Origin: Chrysaora quinquecirrha
Lineage: Eukaryota; Cnidaria; Scyphozoa; Semaeostomeae; Pelagiidae
Reading direction: 5' to 3'
Assembly: GCA_014526335.1 (NCBI GenBank)
Contig: JACTAT010000021.1
Span: 3,853,437-3,917,436 of the forward strand
DNA length: 64,000 nucleotides
Part shown: one piece after another, positions 56,914-64,000 of the stretch
How positions within the stretch are numbered: position 1 is the stretch's first letter
Layout: every line of letters begins with the position of its first letter
Made by a program: the position numbers and the translations under genes
Notes under the pieces: model-generated
Database searches by the model: none
What the model was told of the DNA's origin: nothing
The model's input: the letters and a program-made list of their open reading frames with translations, nothing else

Positions 56914-59900
56914 GGAAAGCTGCTCAAACCGGAGCGAATAACATCAGTGTAGCGAATTGCTTTTGTTGTCGGTCTAGATTTTATGAGCGGAACTGAGACT
57001 CGTGTAATACGTCTAGAACCCCACTGAGCATTAGGTCATTCAATTCAATTTTAAGAAGTAAATAGGTGTTGCTGTTGCTAAAGGCTGCTGTTGCTGTTTG
57101 CGAAGAGTGGGACACATGTAATGTATCTACTGCAGCATTGATTATCTGGCGCCATCACAATCAGAATTGGTTTCGATAAAGTATGCTTCAAGAAACATCA
57201 ATTAGCAAGCATCGATCTAAAAAAAGCATGCTTCACTCACCCGCTCTTGTACAGCCTTCTTGGTGAGGTTTACTCTGAAAAAAGACAGGATGCTATTAGA
57301 GCTAATACATCCGAACTTATCAAGGAGCGTGACTTACTTGTTGAAGCTATTTAATGCAAGGTACAGTTGACATCCGCTATCTCGACTGCCCGCTATCTCG
57401 AACATTCGCTATCTCGAACGATTTTTCATTTCCACTCGTTTTGGTATAAGGGTTTGTATGGAAAAATCATCCGCTATCTCGAACCCCGTTATCTCGAACA
57501 TTCGCTGTCTCGAACCATTTTCGATTTCTCATGGAGTTGCTCTTTATCTCGAACTTTGCCAAATTTTCTGCTGAACTGGATAAAGAGACAGGCTGAAAAT
57601 ATGTATAAGTTCGCCTAGCGGAGCGGGAATGGCAGCAGCTAAGTGATATGCTGTCCATATATACAATAGATGAAGCTGTTCTCTTTCGAGATGTGCTGCA
57701 TCGCCATTATCTCAATTTCACATATAGCAGGGATGAAAGCAGATGAGCTTTGACTCCTATGTAAAAAATACCCGACTTGTTTGATGAAATTTGGGATCAG
57801 TAGCCCTGCATGTTAATAGGGTTTCCTTCTCTGACTTAAAAACTATAATTTTTTTTATCTATATGGGGCATCCGTTATTTTGAACATTCGCTATCTTGAA
57901 CAAATTCCAGTTTCCCTTGAGTGTTCGAGATAGCGGATGTCAACTGTAATTCATTACACTGTGAATTGCTTTCGTGAAGTTGATTAGGTCGCGTATTTAA
58001 ATTTTCTGGTTAAAAATTTTTGTCACACAGTCTGTTTTTATCGTTCAAAATCAACATGGACTCTGAACAGGGAACTTTCAAAATGCTGGTCAGAAAGATT
58101 TTTCTTCCATCCGCCCATTCATTTCTTTGTCAACCCCCAAAAAGAGATGGGTATTTTAATGAATGCCCATACTAAAGTCCCTATGATGAGAAAAACATCA
58201 CCAGATCACAGTTGAGTGGCTTAACAGTGCTGAGGGACTTCTTTTGTATTTTCAATTGCTATTACTTTCCTTGCGGCGCGTTGCTTAGTCCGGCCACAGC
58301 GAAAATTTTTTGTCATGTCCTGTTGCCCTTTCAAACAAAAAATCGCATGTGTAGCCATTCCTTAATGCTTAATAATAGTTGCAATACTCAACCTTGAAGG
58401 CAGGTCATTGATTTCAAAATCAGCCATGTATCCACCAGAGTCAATTTTGACAATATCTGGGTCATCTGGGACATTCTGGTCTTTTGATACATTTGTGCCA
58501 GAACCTTGAGCCAATGATGGCCTAACATTTCCTTGTGGAATCTGAAAAAACAAACTTGCTAACAGACATACTGTACATTTGTAGTACAACATGACATTAT
58601 TGATGCTGTGAAACAGTGAAACAGCGAAACTAGTGCAACAGTGCAACACAATGCAAGTTCTCTTTCAGTTCAGTTTCTCTTCTTGCTACTATGTTTTAGG
58701 TCAGTGGACATTAAACGACATGATATTCTTGTTTACACGTTTTTTATAAGAAACTGGTTTATAAGAAACCTAGTACTAGACACCCAAAAAATTAAGAAAC
58801 TTTAAGAATTAAGTTTTCCAACATACAGAATGTAAGTTTTCCAACAATTGATTTCACATTTGCTACTCATTTGTTCTAAAGGAAAATAATTTTCCACACC
58901 AGCTGGCTTTTTCCGTTTAATACAATAAAACTAATAATTTGCTTACTATATTCATAAGAAACTTTTAGTACTAGGCCCGAGCCAGGTTTCTTATAAAAAA
59001 ACATGTATACAGAATAAAGTTTCTAAAAACAGGATGCAAATTCGTTGTTCAAAGCAGCTAAACAAAATAACATAATCACATTTAGGTAACTGGATAAAAA
59101 AGAGGGCTTCAGAAATTTTTCTTTTGGGAAAACTGAGGTTCGGATAATTGAGGTTGAGGTTTGAATAATTGGGGATGTACTGTAACACCAGACAGTTGTT
59201 GATAAAGCTTACCACTATATGAGGAGGAGGAGCCCCAGATGCCAATTTTCCTTCTGATGCAAGTTTTGCAGCAAGCTGTGCAGCTCTTTCTCTTGCTTTC
59301 TGAGTTGCATCTGCAGCAAAAGAGTTTCTCTGTTCAACATTACTAAAATGCAACAGCAAATCATGTCAGTATGGGCTTAGCTTTTTCAACAGATTATTGA
59401 TATTCTAATTAAGAGCTTACCTAAGCAGCATTTTCCTGTAATATAAGGTCATGTTATAGCAAAAGAAAGGTTTTTGCAACAAATAAATAAAGTTAAATTT
59501 CAAGCATAGAGAGTCACTTGCTTTCTTTAGATAAGTCAAATTCTATCACTTCAATCAACTTGTCTACAGGTATAGGAGTTTTTCAACTTAGATCTTTGTC
59601 TTTTTGGAGTAAATCACTTATAAGAAAACAATACAATGTGTTGCGTCACCAATGCAAAAACGGGCTACATACTGCGAAATTTTCCAAAAGCCAAAACAAG
59701 TTCGACCAAATGCTCTGCAGTTGTGTTTCCTTAGGTCGCTAAACATTTTGTTCGAAATTCTATCCCTAACTACACATGTGACTTTTATAGTCCGGCCACA
59801 GTGAAAATTTTTTGTCATGTCCTGTTGTCATTTCAAACAAACAGTTGCATGTGTAGCCATGGCTTAATGCTTAATAATAATTGCAATACTCAACCTTGAA

Positions 59901-62356
59901 GGCAGGTCATTGATTTCAAAATCAGTCATGTATCCACCAGAGTCGATTTTGACAATATCTGGGTCATCTGGAACATTCTGGTCTTTTGATACATGCAAGC
60001 CAGAACTTGGAGCCAAAGGTGGCCTAACATTTCCTTGTGGAATCTAAAAAAAGAAAGTTGCTAATAGACACAAGTACACAAAGTATATTTATAGTACAAC
60101 TTGGAGTTATCAAGTTACCTTACCCTCAAGCATGACTTTGCAATGGGACAACATTCATTTTATCACTTAGTGGATGCAGAAAATTATAACAAGGATCATT
60201 TTCGAATAATTGGCAGAGCCAGATCCTCTTTTCATCTCAGCATTTTGAAATCTGTCCACATCAAACCAAAAAGCCGGTTCTGAGTAGACAAAAAGAGTTC
60301 GTTTTCTCACTTGCACTCTTCAATTAATATTCATTGTTCTTCCTGCCTAAAGCTAATTGGTGTTTAAAACATGAATGCCCATTCAGCTTTTCTTTCTGAT
60401 TGGTGCATTTCAAGCTGCATCCGGGTATTAATTCCACCCTGGTTTGTTGTTTCAGTCTGTTTCTGATGTTCATATTTTGAGGAATGTCAGATGATAAAAG
60501 CTTTCACATATGCCGGACAACAAAATGTCTCCACTGTTTATTGCAATTTGAAAGTAACTTTATTAGAAGCCAGATGAACTTCTGTCAACTGCATTTGGTG
60601 ACCCCAGCTTTCATCATCCCATCTACCAGCATTTATATGAAAAAATTTCATCTCCCCCAGGTGAGATCCCACCTCTGGGCGAGTGAGATCTCACTTTACT
60701 GGGATGAAACATTTTCTATTTTACTGGGATGAAACATTTTCCATATAAAAAGAAGATGAAAATCACAAAGGTTTATATTGGGAGGTGAGATCTCACCTCT
60801 CAGCTTGATGGCTAGAGGGTGGGATGATTTTCTACATATAAACATTACATTATCAGACAGTTCTTTATTAACCTTACCACTATAGGAGGCGGGGCAGCCC
60901 CAGATGCCAATTTTCCTTCTGATGCAAGTTTAGCAGCAAGCTGTGCGGCTCTTTCTCTTGCTTTCTGAGTTGCATCTGCAGCAAAAGAGTTTCTCTGTTC
61001 AACATTACTAAAATGCAACAGCAAATCATGTCAGTATAGGCCTAGCTTTTTGAACAGATTACATTATTCTAAATAAAGGCTTACCTGAGCAGCATTCTCC
61101 TGTAAGACAAGGTCTTGTCATAGCAAAAGCAAGGTTTTTTGCAACAAATCAATGAAACCATTTTTCATTGCCCCAAGAAATATCTTAGATTTGTCATGAT
61201 AAGTGGTGACTATCATGTCTTATATCGTGTCAGAAATAGCCTTGATCAAGATCTATCAAGATCTAAAATTTTTTCATAAGCAACTTGACTTTTATCCAGC
61301 CCTCAAAGTTGCTTAAAATTTTAGATATTTCAGCCCTCAAAGTTGCTTTAAAGTTGCTTAACATTTTTTGTAACTATTAACAGCCACCCCTGACTTCGGT
61401 CAAAATCGTCAACTGTTGATCCTACAACACAACTTTTGGGAGACAATAAGTGGAAAACGTTAGCTTACGCTCTTCAACATACAAAACCTAAGAACGAACA
61501 ATTTCAAAACAACAAGAAAGAGTATATAAGCTTGGTTGTTTGACTTCTTAGTTGCTTCCAGTATTCAATTGAGCCCATAAGTTGCTTAATGTCAAGGTCA
61601 GTTCAGCCCTAGTTGCTTATTGAGTGGTTGCTTATTATAAAAAAGTGAATTTACTCTATATTATTACCTTTCACCACCTGTTTGCCCATGCTGGTCTCCT
61701 GGTACATCCCATTTACTTCTTCTTTTTCTACAAGAGTTAATGAATACACAAAAGATAAGTCCACTGTGAATCTCAGTGTCCCCAAACACAAGTGACAAAT
61801 TATGTTGAATTCAAAATGTTTGATTGTTGATTAGATTCCCCCTATCATAATTTGAACTGACGACCACGACAGAGAGTGAATGAAGGCAACAGCAATCAAA
61901 ACTATGCCACGCTTACTCTTAATAGCAATCACAACTACGCTTACTATGCTTACAGGTAATACTTGCTATTTTTTTTGAGGAGAGGGCCTTTGGTACATCA
62001 AGGTTTTCAATAGAAAAATAGCAGGCTAAACATTAAACAATAGGTTAGAACAACAAAGGGGTTCTTGCACACCCTACCACCCCCTTTAAAAGGCTTGATT
62101 ATTATTATTATCCATTATGTTATGTTTTTCCCAATTATTTGACTTTGTGTATGCTTCTTGTAAACATGTCAATCTTAATTAATGTAGAATATGGAGTGTC
62201 GCAGCATAAACTGGCCTATAGCTACCCTAGTTGCAGCAAAGAAGGAAGGCTACGGGCATAATGGCGGGATAACGGCGTTGGGTCGGCCCTAGTCCAATTT
62301 CTAATTTAGAGCAAAAATCATCTCCTGTCTCTCAATTTTGATTTATACCTTGACAT
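41827..62356 (-). CDS. KHDC4: KHDC4 (BLOM7-like KH-domain protein), whole gene
   Basis: Nuclear RNA-binding protein with an SF1-type KH domain, associated with pre-mRNA splicing in vertebrates. Recognised by collinear matches to family landmarks: N-terminal RRSKWD, FEIND before the first KH segment, [73 protein letters not shown], a long Pro/Gln/Tyr-rich tail, RKRRRFTE, and an acidic Ser-Asp C terminus. The sum is about 640 codons with both copies of a duplicated exon cassette, or about 545 with one. It lies 807 bp upstream of the laminin start on the same strand and diverges from a plus-strand gene at 62918. The final splice junction is uncertain. Confidence 0.92.
41964..43429. other. KHDC4 last intron, proximal part
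   Basis: No recognisable repeats or exons. Open frames at 42236-42562 (minus) and 43001-43210 (plus) have no domain. A segment at 42100-42180 reads KGFG-like on the minus strand but has no matching splice sites. Confidence 0.35.
43430..43675. mobile_element. GATCG-word inverted-repeat element
   Basis: GTTTCCATAAAGTTGTAAGG then GATTGGCGACCGTCTGCGAT; ends with CAGACGGCCGGCTATCGTTG. Shares CATGCTCTCGCGATCATTAC with 31040-31460. Confidence 0.5.
43885..45070. repeat. 126-bp satellite with 21-bp sub-units
   Basis: Nine to ten units of about 126 bp (unit starts AAGATCAACGACCGATG at 43894, 44020, 44147, 44273). Each unit is six related 21-bp sub-units of the form ATCTAAGATCTACAATCTAC. Because 21 and 126 are multiples of three, one frame is open over several units. 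Confidence 0.85.
45129..52002 (-). CDS. KHDC4: KHDC4 proline-rich tail exons 14-20
   Basis: Exons 51927-52002, 50539-50645, 48671-48725, 47067-47266, 46825-46853, 46046-46115 and 45129-45173 (or to 45176). They encode a low-complexity tail rich in Pro, Gln, Tyr and Ser, for example [15 protein letters not shown] and [11 protein letters not shown], then [11 protein letters not shown], which matches the QKRRFTEE motif after the proline-rich part of KHDC4. The basic run is a plausible nuclear localisation signal. Phases agree throughout. A tRNA gene lies in the intron at 48726-50538. Confidence 0.85.
46245..46595. mobile_element. GATCG-word inverted-repeat element, CATCGGCGA type
   Basis: CATCGGCGATCATGG, CATCGGCGACCATCGGCGAT and related words recur. 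Ends CTGGTTCTCATTTATCGCAG / GCGACATATGGGAACCAGG are inverted copies of each other. Confidence 0.55.
47685..48098. mobile_element. Word-array TIR element, AAGGAAC type
   Basis: Left end TACACCACAAAGAATAAAGA ACC, right end TTATAAAATAAAAAAGCGTA. Interior matches 16630 and 49319 (CATTTGCAGTC, AACTTTTGGTACT). Its right end abuts the left end of the next element. Confidence 0.65.
48097..48492. mobile_element. Word-array TIR element, AAGGAA type (back-to-back with 47685 copy)
   Basis: Starts TACACGCATTTTTTTTATAA GG and ends CTTCCTTATAAAAAATGCGT. Near full-length match to 13186-13577. Confidence 0.7.
48926..49289. mobile_element. Word-array TIR element, AAGGAAC type (GAGGCTG subfamily)
   Basis: Starts TACACCTTTTTTATAAGGAG and ends TTCCTTATAGAAACGTGTA. 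AAATTAAGGAACTTTAAGGA and AAATTAAGGAACTCCAGCC occur inside. The solo end at 41331-41393 belongs here. Confidence 0.7.
49319..49728. mobile_element. Word-array TIR element, AAGGAAC type (best-preserved copy)
   Basis: Starts TACACGCTTTTTTTTTTATA AGGAACC and ends GGTTCCTTATAAAAAAAAAA GCGTGTA, each end next to a TA that may be the target duplication. Interior as in 13995 and 16630. Confidence 0.75.
50113..50185 (-). tRNA. tRNA-Thr (AGT)
   Basis: A complete 73-nt cloverleaf on the minus strand: acceptor GGCGCCG/CGGTGCC (one G-T pair), D stem GCTT/AAGC, anticodon stem CCTGT/ACAGG with loop CTAGTAA, T arm CCCGG-TTCAAAT-CCGGG, discriminator T. Box A (TGGCTTAGCGG) and box B (GGTTCAAATCC) are intact. 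There is no intron. It lies inside a KHDC4 intron on the same strand. Confidence 0.95.
50777..51157. mobile_element. Word-array TIR element, AAGCAAC type
   Basis: Close relative of 36625-37038, sharing ACAGTAAGCAACTCGAAGGC and CAAGCAACTTTGAGGGCTGA. The ends (AAGCAACCGCTAAATAAGCA / GTTTATTTAAAAAAAGTGTA) are more decayed. Confidence 0.65.
51455..51730. mobile_element. GATCC-word inverted-repeat element
   Basis: Left ACACGAGAGAAAAAGATATG, right AGATCCGCTCTCGTGTAAAC. Interior carries ACGGATCTGGAACGGATCTA and CGTACCTTTCGGGTACGAC. Confidence 0.5.
52301..57274 (-). CDS. KHDC4: KHDC4 KH-region exons 6-13
   Basis: Exons 57241-57274, 56475-56557, 55811-55863, 55494-55606, 54753-54839, 54210-54251, 52729-52811 and 52301-52361. 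Joined they read [87 protein letters not shown], and SLCENLVQS, in the order of vertebrate KHDC4. These cover the split first KH-like segment and the SF1-type KH domain. The GRGSG loop is the RNA-contacting variable region. All phases are consistent. The donor of the 52729-52811 exon must be the second GT (after GTAAG) to keep the frame into SHPNQGG. Confidence 0.92.
52980..53610 (-). mobile_element. Three tandem SINE family A copies
   Basis: Three head-to-tail units near 52980-53195, 53205-53415 and 53425-53610, each with TAGATTT.TCCAAGTGGCAT, a box B complement (GGATTCGAA) and CTCAATGAAATCGCCGAGTA. The third unit lacks the middle part. The spacing of about 220 bp suggests unequal crossing over or SINE-into-SINE insertion. 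Confidence 0.65.
53785..54170. mobile_element. CAAACATTTG-family element
   Basis: TAAGGCCCTGACAAAACGAT at the left; AATGTTCGATTGTTTGACCA GGGCCT at the right. The interior has TTGACAAGCAGAATTTTC. Confidence 0.6.
54950..55410. repeat. TTAG microsatellite
   Basis: Degenerate (TTAG)n tract in the KHDC4 intron between exons 9 and 10. Confidence 0.85.
56827..57016. mobile_element. TAGACTTATTAC-family MITE with (TTG)n core
   Basis: CTAGACTTATCACACGAGTC at 56827 and complementary GACTCGTGTAATACGTCTAG ending 57016, a 20-bp TIR. A (TTG)n run fills 56873-56914. Related, more decayed copies end at 18990 and 20685. Confidence 0.65.
57364..57946. mobile_element. Pogo/Tigger-like non-autonomous element, 583 bp
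   Basis: Starts CAGTTGACATCCGCTATCTC and ends GATAGCGGATGTCAACTG, flanked by TA on both sides. The interior repeats GCTATCTCGAAC several times near the left end and TCTTGAACAAATTCC on the right. No transposase frame remains. It lies in the KHDC4 intron between exons 5B and 6. Confidence 0.8.
58393..59435 (-). CDS. KHDC4: KHDC4 exon cassette, copy B (tandem duplicate, exons 3B-5B)
   Basis: Exons 59421-59435, 59213-59342 and 58393-58541 have the same lengths (15, 130, 149 nt) and phases as copy A, with a few replacements (APPPHIV for [20 protein letters not shown] for [19 protein letters not shown] for YMTDFE). Splice sites are intact, so the mRNA could include A, B or both in frame. Duplicated intron sequence extends from about 58288-59488 (B) and 59788-61156 (A). 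Copy B has since gained an inverted-repeat element at 58734-59007. Confidence 0.85.
58734..59007. mobile_element. Word-array TIR element, AAGAAAC type, inside KHDC4 duplicate copy B
   Basis: Starts TACACGTTTTTTATAAGAAA C and ends GGTTTCTTATAAAAAAACAT GTA. Words are TTTATAAGAAACCTAGTACT and AATTAAGAAACTTTAAG. Absent from copy A, so it inserted after the exon duplication. Confidence 0.75.
59895..61099 (-). CDS. KHDC4: KHDC4 exon cassette, copy A (exons 3A-5A)
   Basis: Exons 61085-61099 (a 15-nt micro-exon), 60878-61007 and 59895-60043. They encode an Ala-rich helix ([20 protein letters not shown]), a linker, and [17 protein letters not shown], the strand that opens the KH region. Phase is 2 at entry and 2 at exit, total 294 nt. 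The micro-exon is optional for the frame: exon 2 can also join exon 4A directly. The same block occurs again at 58393-59435. Confidence 0.85.
61267..61650. mobile_element. Word-array TIR element, AAGCAAC type
   Basis: Inverted relative of the 36625 copy: TTTTTTCATAAGCAACTTGA at the left, CAGCCCTCAAAGTTGCTTAA repeated, and GAGTGGTTGCTTATTATAAA at the right. It lies in the KHDC4 intron between exons 2 and 3A. Confidence 0.65.
61668..62356 (-). CDS. KHDC4: KHDC4 exons 1-2 (start)
   Basis: Exon 1 coding part is only 8 nt (62349-62356, ATG TCA AG then GTATAA). Joined to exon 2 (61668-61727) it gives [18 protein letters not shown], matching the RRSKWD motif at the start of KHDC4 proteins. The frame with exon 2 fixes this ATG as the start. 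The exon 2 donor leaves phase 2. Confidence 0.85.
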
Positions 62357-62917
62357 GGCTAGATAAAGTTATAATCCATCAATCAAGTTTCTTCTTGACG
62401 AACCAGCTCACTCGTTGCGTTTCACACTTGCGAAGGCACAAAAAAAATACACAGCAAACTTCGAGATCAAGAGCAAATTTGTGTAGACAGACATGCGCAT
62501 GCGCTTCAAATGCGCGAGAACCCGCGCATCTCGGAAAGTTCTTATTTGAAAACGATAAAATGGAAGAAAAAAAGGAAATGTTATTGAAAATGTGGAAAAA
62601 GAGAAAATCGACAATTGAAAAAATGGACAAATAATAAAAAAAAAAAAAATAATAATAATAATAAAATAAAATAAAAAAAAAAAACGAGGCTGCCGATACA
62701 AAGGCAACAGCTTCAAAAACCACCTGACCTGACCTCGTATTGAGTTAAAAAGCAATCTTGTTCTTGTTGTTGTTGTTGTTGCTAAAGATGCTTTGCTGTT
62801 AAATGAGATGTTGATCTTGATGATTTGCCCAAGATTTGATGTTTTAGGGTCATAGCATTTTGTTCAGATTTTAGGAGATTTTTTGAAATTATAAGCTAGA
62901 ATTTTGAAATATCAAGT
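62357..62917. promoter_or_regulatory. Shared upstream region of KHDC4 and the plus-strand gene, with NRF1-type palindrome
   Basis: 561 bp separate the two divergent start codons. At 62494-62504 is TGCGCATGCGC, the core of the NRF1 consensus, and just right of it a CpG-rich patch (TGCGCGAGAACCCGCGCATC), unusual in this AT-rich DNA. NRF1 sites are common in bidirectional housekeeping promoters. No TATA box is evident. The part from 62630 to 62790 is A-rich and (TTG)n simple sequence. Confidence 0.55.
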
Positions 62918-63332
62918 ATGGATAGTGACACTGATGAATTAGAACTGTCAATAAACAATTCTTCTCAAAGTAATATTCAGGTTTCAGATGTAAACATTGA
63001 AGGGAGTGAAGAGAAGGTTCCTAATGGCAAGAGGAAAGATGACGACCTTCTTTATGATGTAGAAGAATGGAGAGGCCGAAAGGAGGCCAAAGAAAAGCAT
63101 GAAGCAGTAGAGAAAATCAAACAATATAGAGTGAGGTATCCTCATCATCACCATCATCATTATCAATCATAATCATCAACATTATTATATTGTTATCATC
63201 ATCCTCATGATCATCAACCTCATACCATTGCCATCATCATCATCATCATCATTATTTTCATTATTATGATGATCATCATCATCACCATCATCATGATCAT
63301 CATTATTTTCATCAACATTATTATCAGAATTG

Positions 63333-63387
<55 letters not shown>

Positions 63388-63838
63388 AATCATCATCATC
63401 ACATCACCATCATCATTATCATCATCAGTATTATCAAAGTATGCCATCAAAATTATCACTTTTGTTATCATCAATATTGATGATCACCTTCCTTTTTAGA
63501 GTTTCTACTTTAGAAAAGGAGAGAAATTCTCAAATATTCAATAAGAAACATGAGTTTAGAAAGGAATTCTGTGAGCTAGAAGAATTGGAGATGAAATTAT
63601 CAAATGAGAGAACTGAAGAAAGTAAGCTCTAAACCTCTTCAATATATCCCATCTTTGATTATTATGTCTGTAAGCCCAAAGATGTTTCTGCTTTATATCA
63701 CAGTTCTTATATCTATATGATTTCAATTTTATGTTTATCTTTCTAAAGGAGAATCTATAAAATCTCAATTGCAAAAAATTTCATCAAATGTTGCAAAGTT
63801 TCAAAAAGAGATTGATAATCCAAAAAGCACTGCTTCTT
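62918..63838 (+). CDS. Acidic coiled-coil protein, first three exons (unrecognised; continues right)
   Basis: ATG at 62918; exons 62918-63135, 63500-63621 and 63749-63838 with donors GTATCC, GTAAGC and GTAAGT, and acceptors TTTTTAG and TCTAAAG. Phases join cleanly (2, then 1, then 1). The predicted start is acidic and Ser-rich (MDSDTDELELSINNSSQ), then WRGRKEAKEKHEAVEKIKQY, then charged heptad-like helix (EFCELEELEMKLSNERTEE, QLQKISSNVAKFQKEID). I do not recognise the family. The shape suggests a small cytosolic or nuclear coiled-coil subunit. The intron at 63136-63499 is largely an ATC microsatellite. The gene is divergent from KHDC4 and probably shares its promoter region. Confidence 0.65.
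63136..63470. repeat. ATC microsatellite
   Basis: (ATC)n fills the first intron of the plus-strand gene from just after its donor to about 30 bp before its acceptor. Confidence 0.85.
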
Positions 63839-64000
63839 GTAAGTATCAAATCATAATTGTATATGACCTCTATGAGATCTGCAGCAGTATTATCCTGTGT
63901 ATCATTCCTTGCTCGTTATTTCTCATTTTACATAGTATATTCAGTGATATGAATTGGATGACTGGAATAGGTACTAGTCAATAAAAGACTAGTCCATTAA

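Noticed and set aside
1..64000. CRISPR arrays, bacterial operons or prophage
   Set aside because: Spliced genes, SINEs and an animal tRNA show eukaryotic nuclear DNA; the tandem repeats are micro- and minisatellites without spacer structure.

Overview
The window is animal nuclear DNA. Genes are split into many short exons with GT-AG introns, the base composition is AT-rich, and introns are full of non-autonomous inverted-repeat elements, tRNA-derived SINEs, one broken non-LTR retrotransposon and microsatellites. The laminin, KHDC4 and LINE sequences would fit a marine invertebrate, perhaps an early-branching lineage such as a sponge or cnidarian. The sequence alone does not fix the phylum.

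Layout. (1) Positions 1-41019, minus strand: a very large laminin alpha-type gene. I traced 41 coding exons, from a signal peptide at 41019 to the start of the second LG domain at the left edge, where the gene runs out of the window. All splice phases agree except at one junction in the L4b region. The order is signal peptide, LN, LEa repeats, one L4b domain, LEb repeats, coiled coil, C2 domain, coiled coil, ILEI (FAM3/PANDER-type) domain, coiled coil, LG1, LG2 start. (2) Positions 41827-62356, minus strand: KHDC4 (BLOM7), a KH-domain RNA-binding splicing-associated protein, about 21-24 coding exons. The segment carrying exons 3-5 is duplicated in tandem and both copies keep the frame. A tRNA-Thr(AGT) gene lies in one KHDC4 intron. 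(3) From 62918, plus strand: the first three exons of an unrecognised acidic coiled-coil protein, divergent from KHDC4 across a 561-bp shared upstream region with a strong NRF1-type palindrome.

The most interesting signal is in the laminin gene. Two folded modules not known to me in any laminin, a C2 domain with its calcium-binding aspartates and an ILEI domain, interrupt the long-arm coiled coil. Each is encoded by an exon pair with symmetric flanking intron phases (0-0 for C2, 1-1 for ILEI), as expected from exon shuffling. The coil pieces alone add up to roughly the usual laminin length, about 570 residues, so the modules look like additions to a normal coil.

The second notable signal is the repeat landscape. 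Many families are built from one short word repeated through the whole element and inverted at its ends. In one superfamily the ends and internal motifs switch together between AAGGAAC, AAGAAC, AAGAAAC and AAGCAAC while the overall plan is kept.
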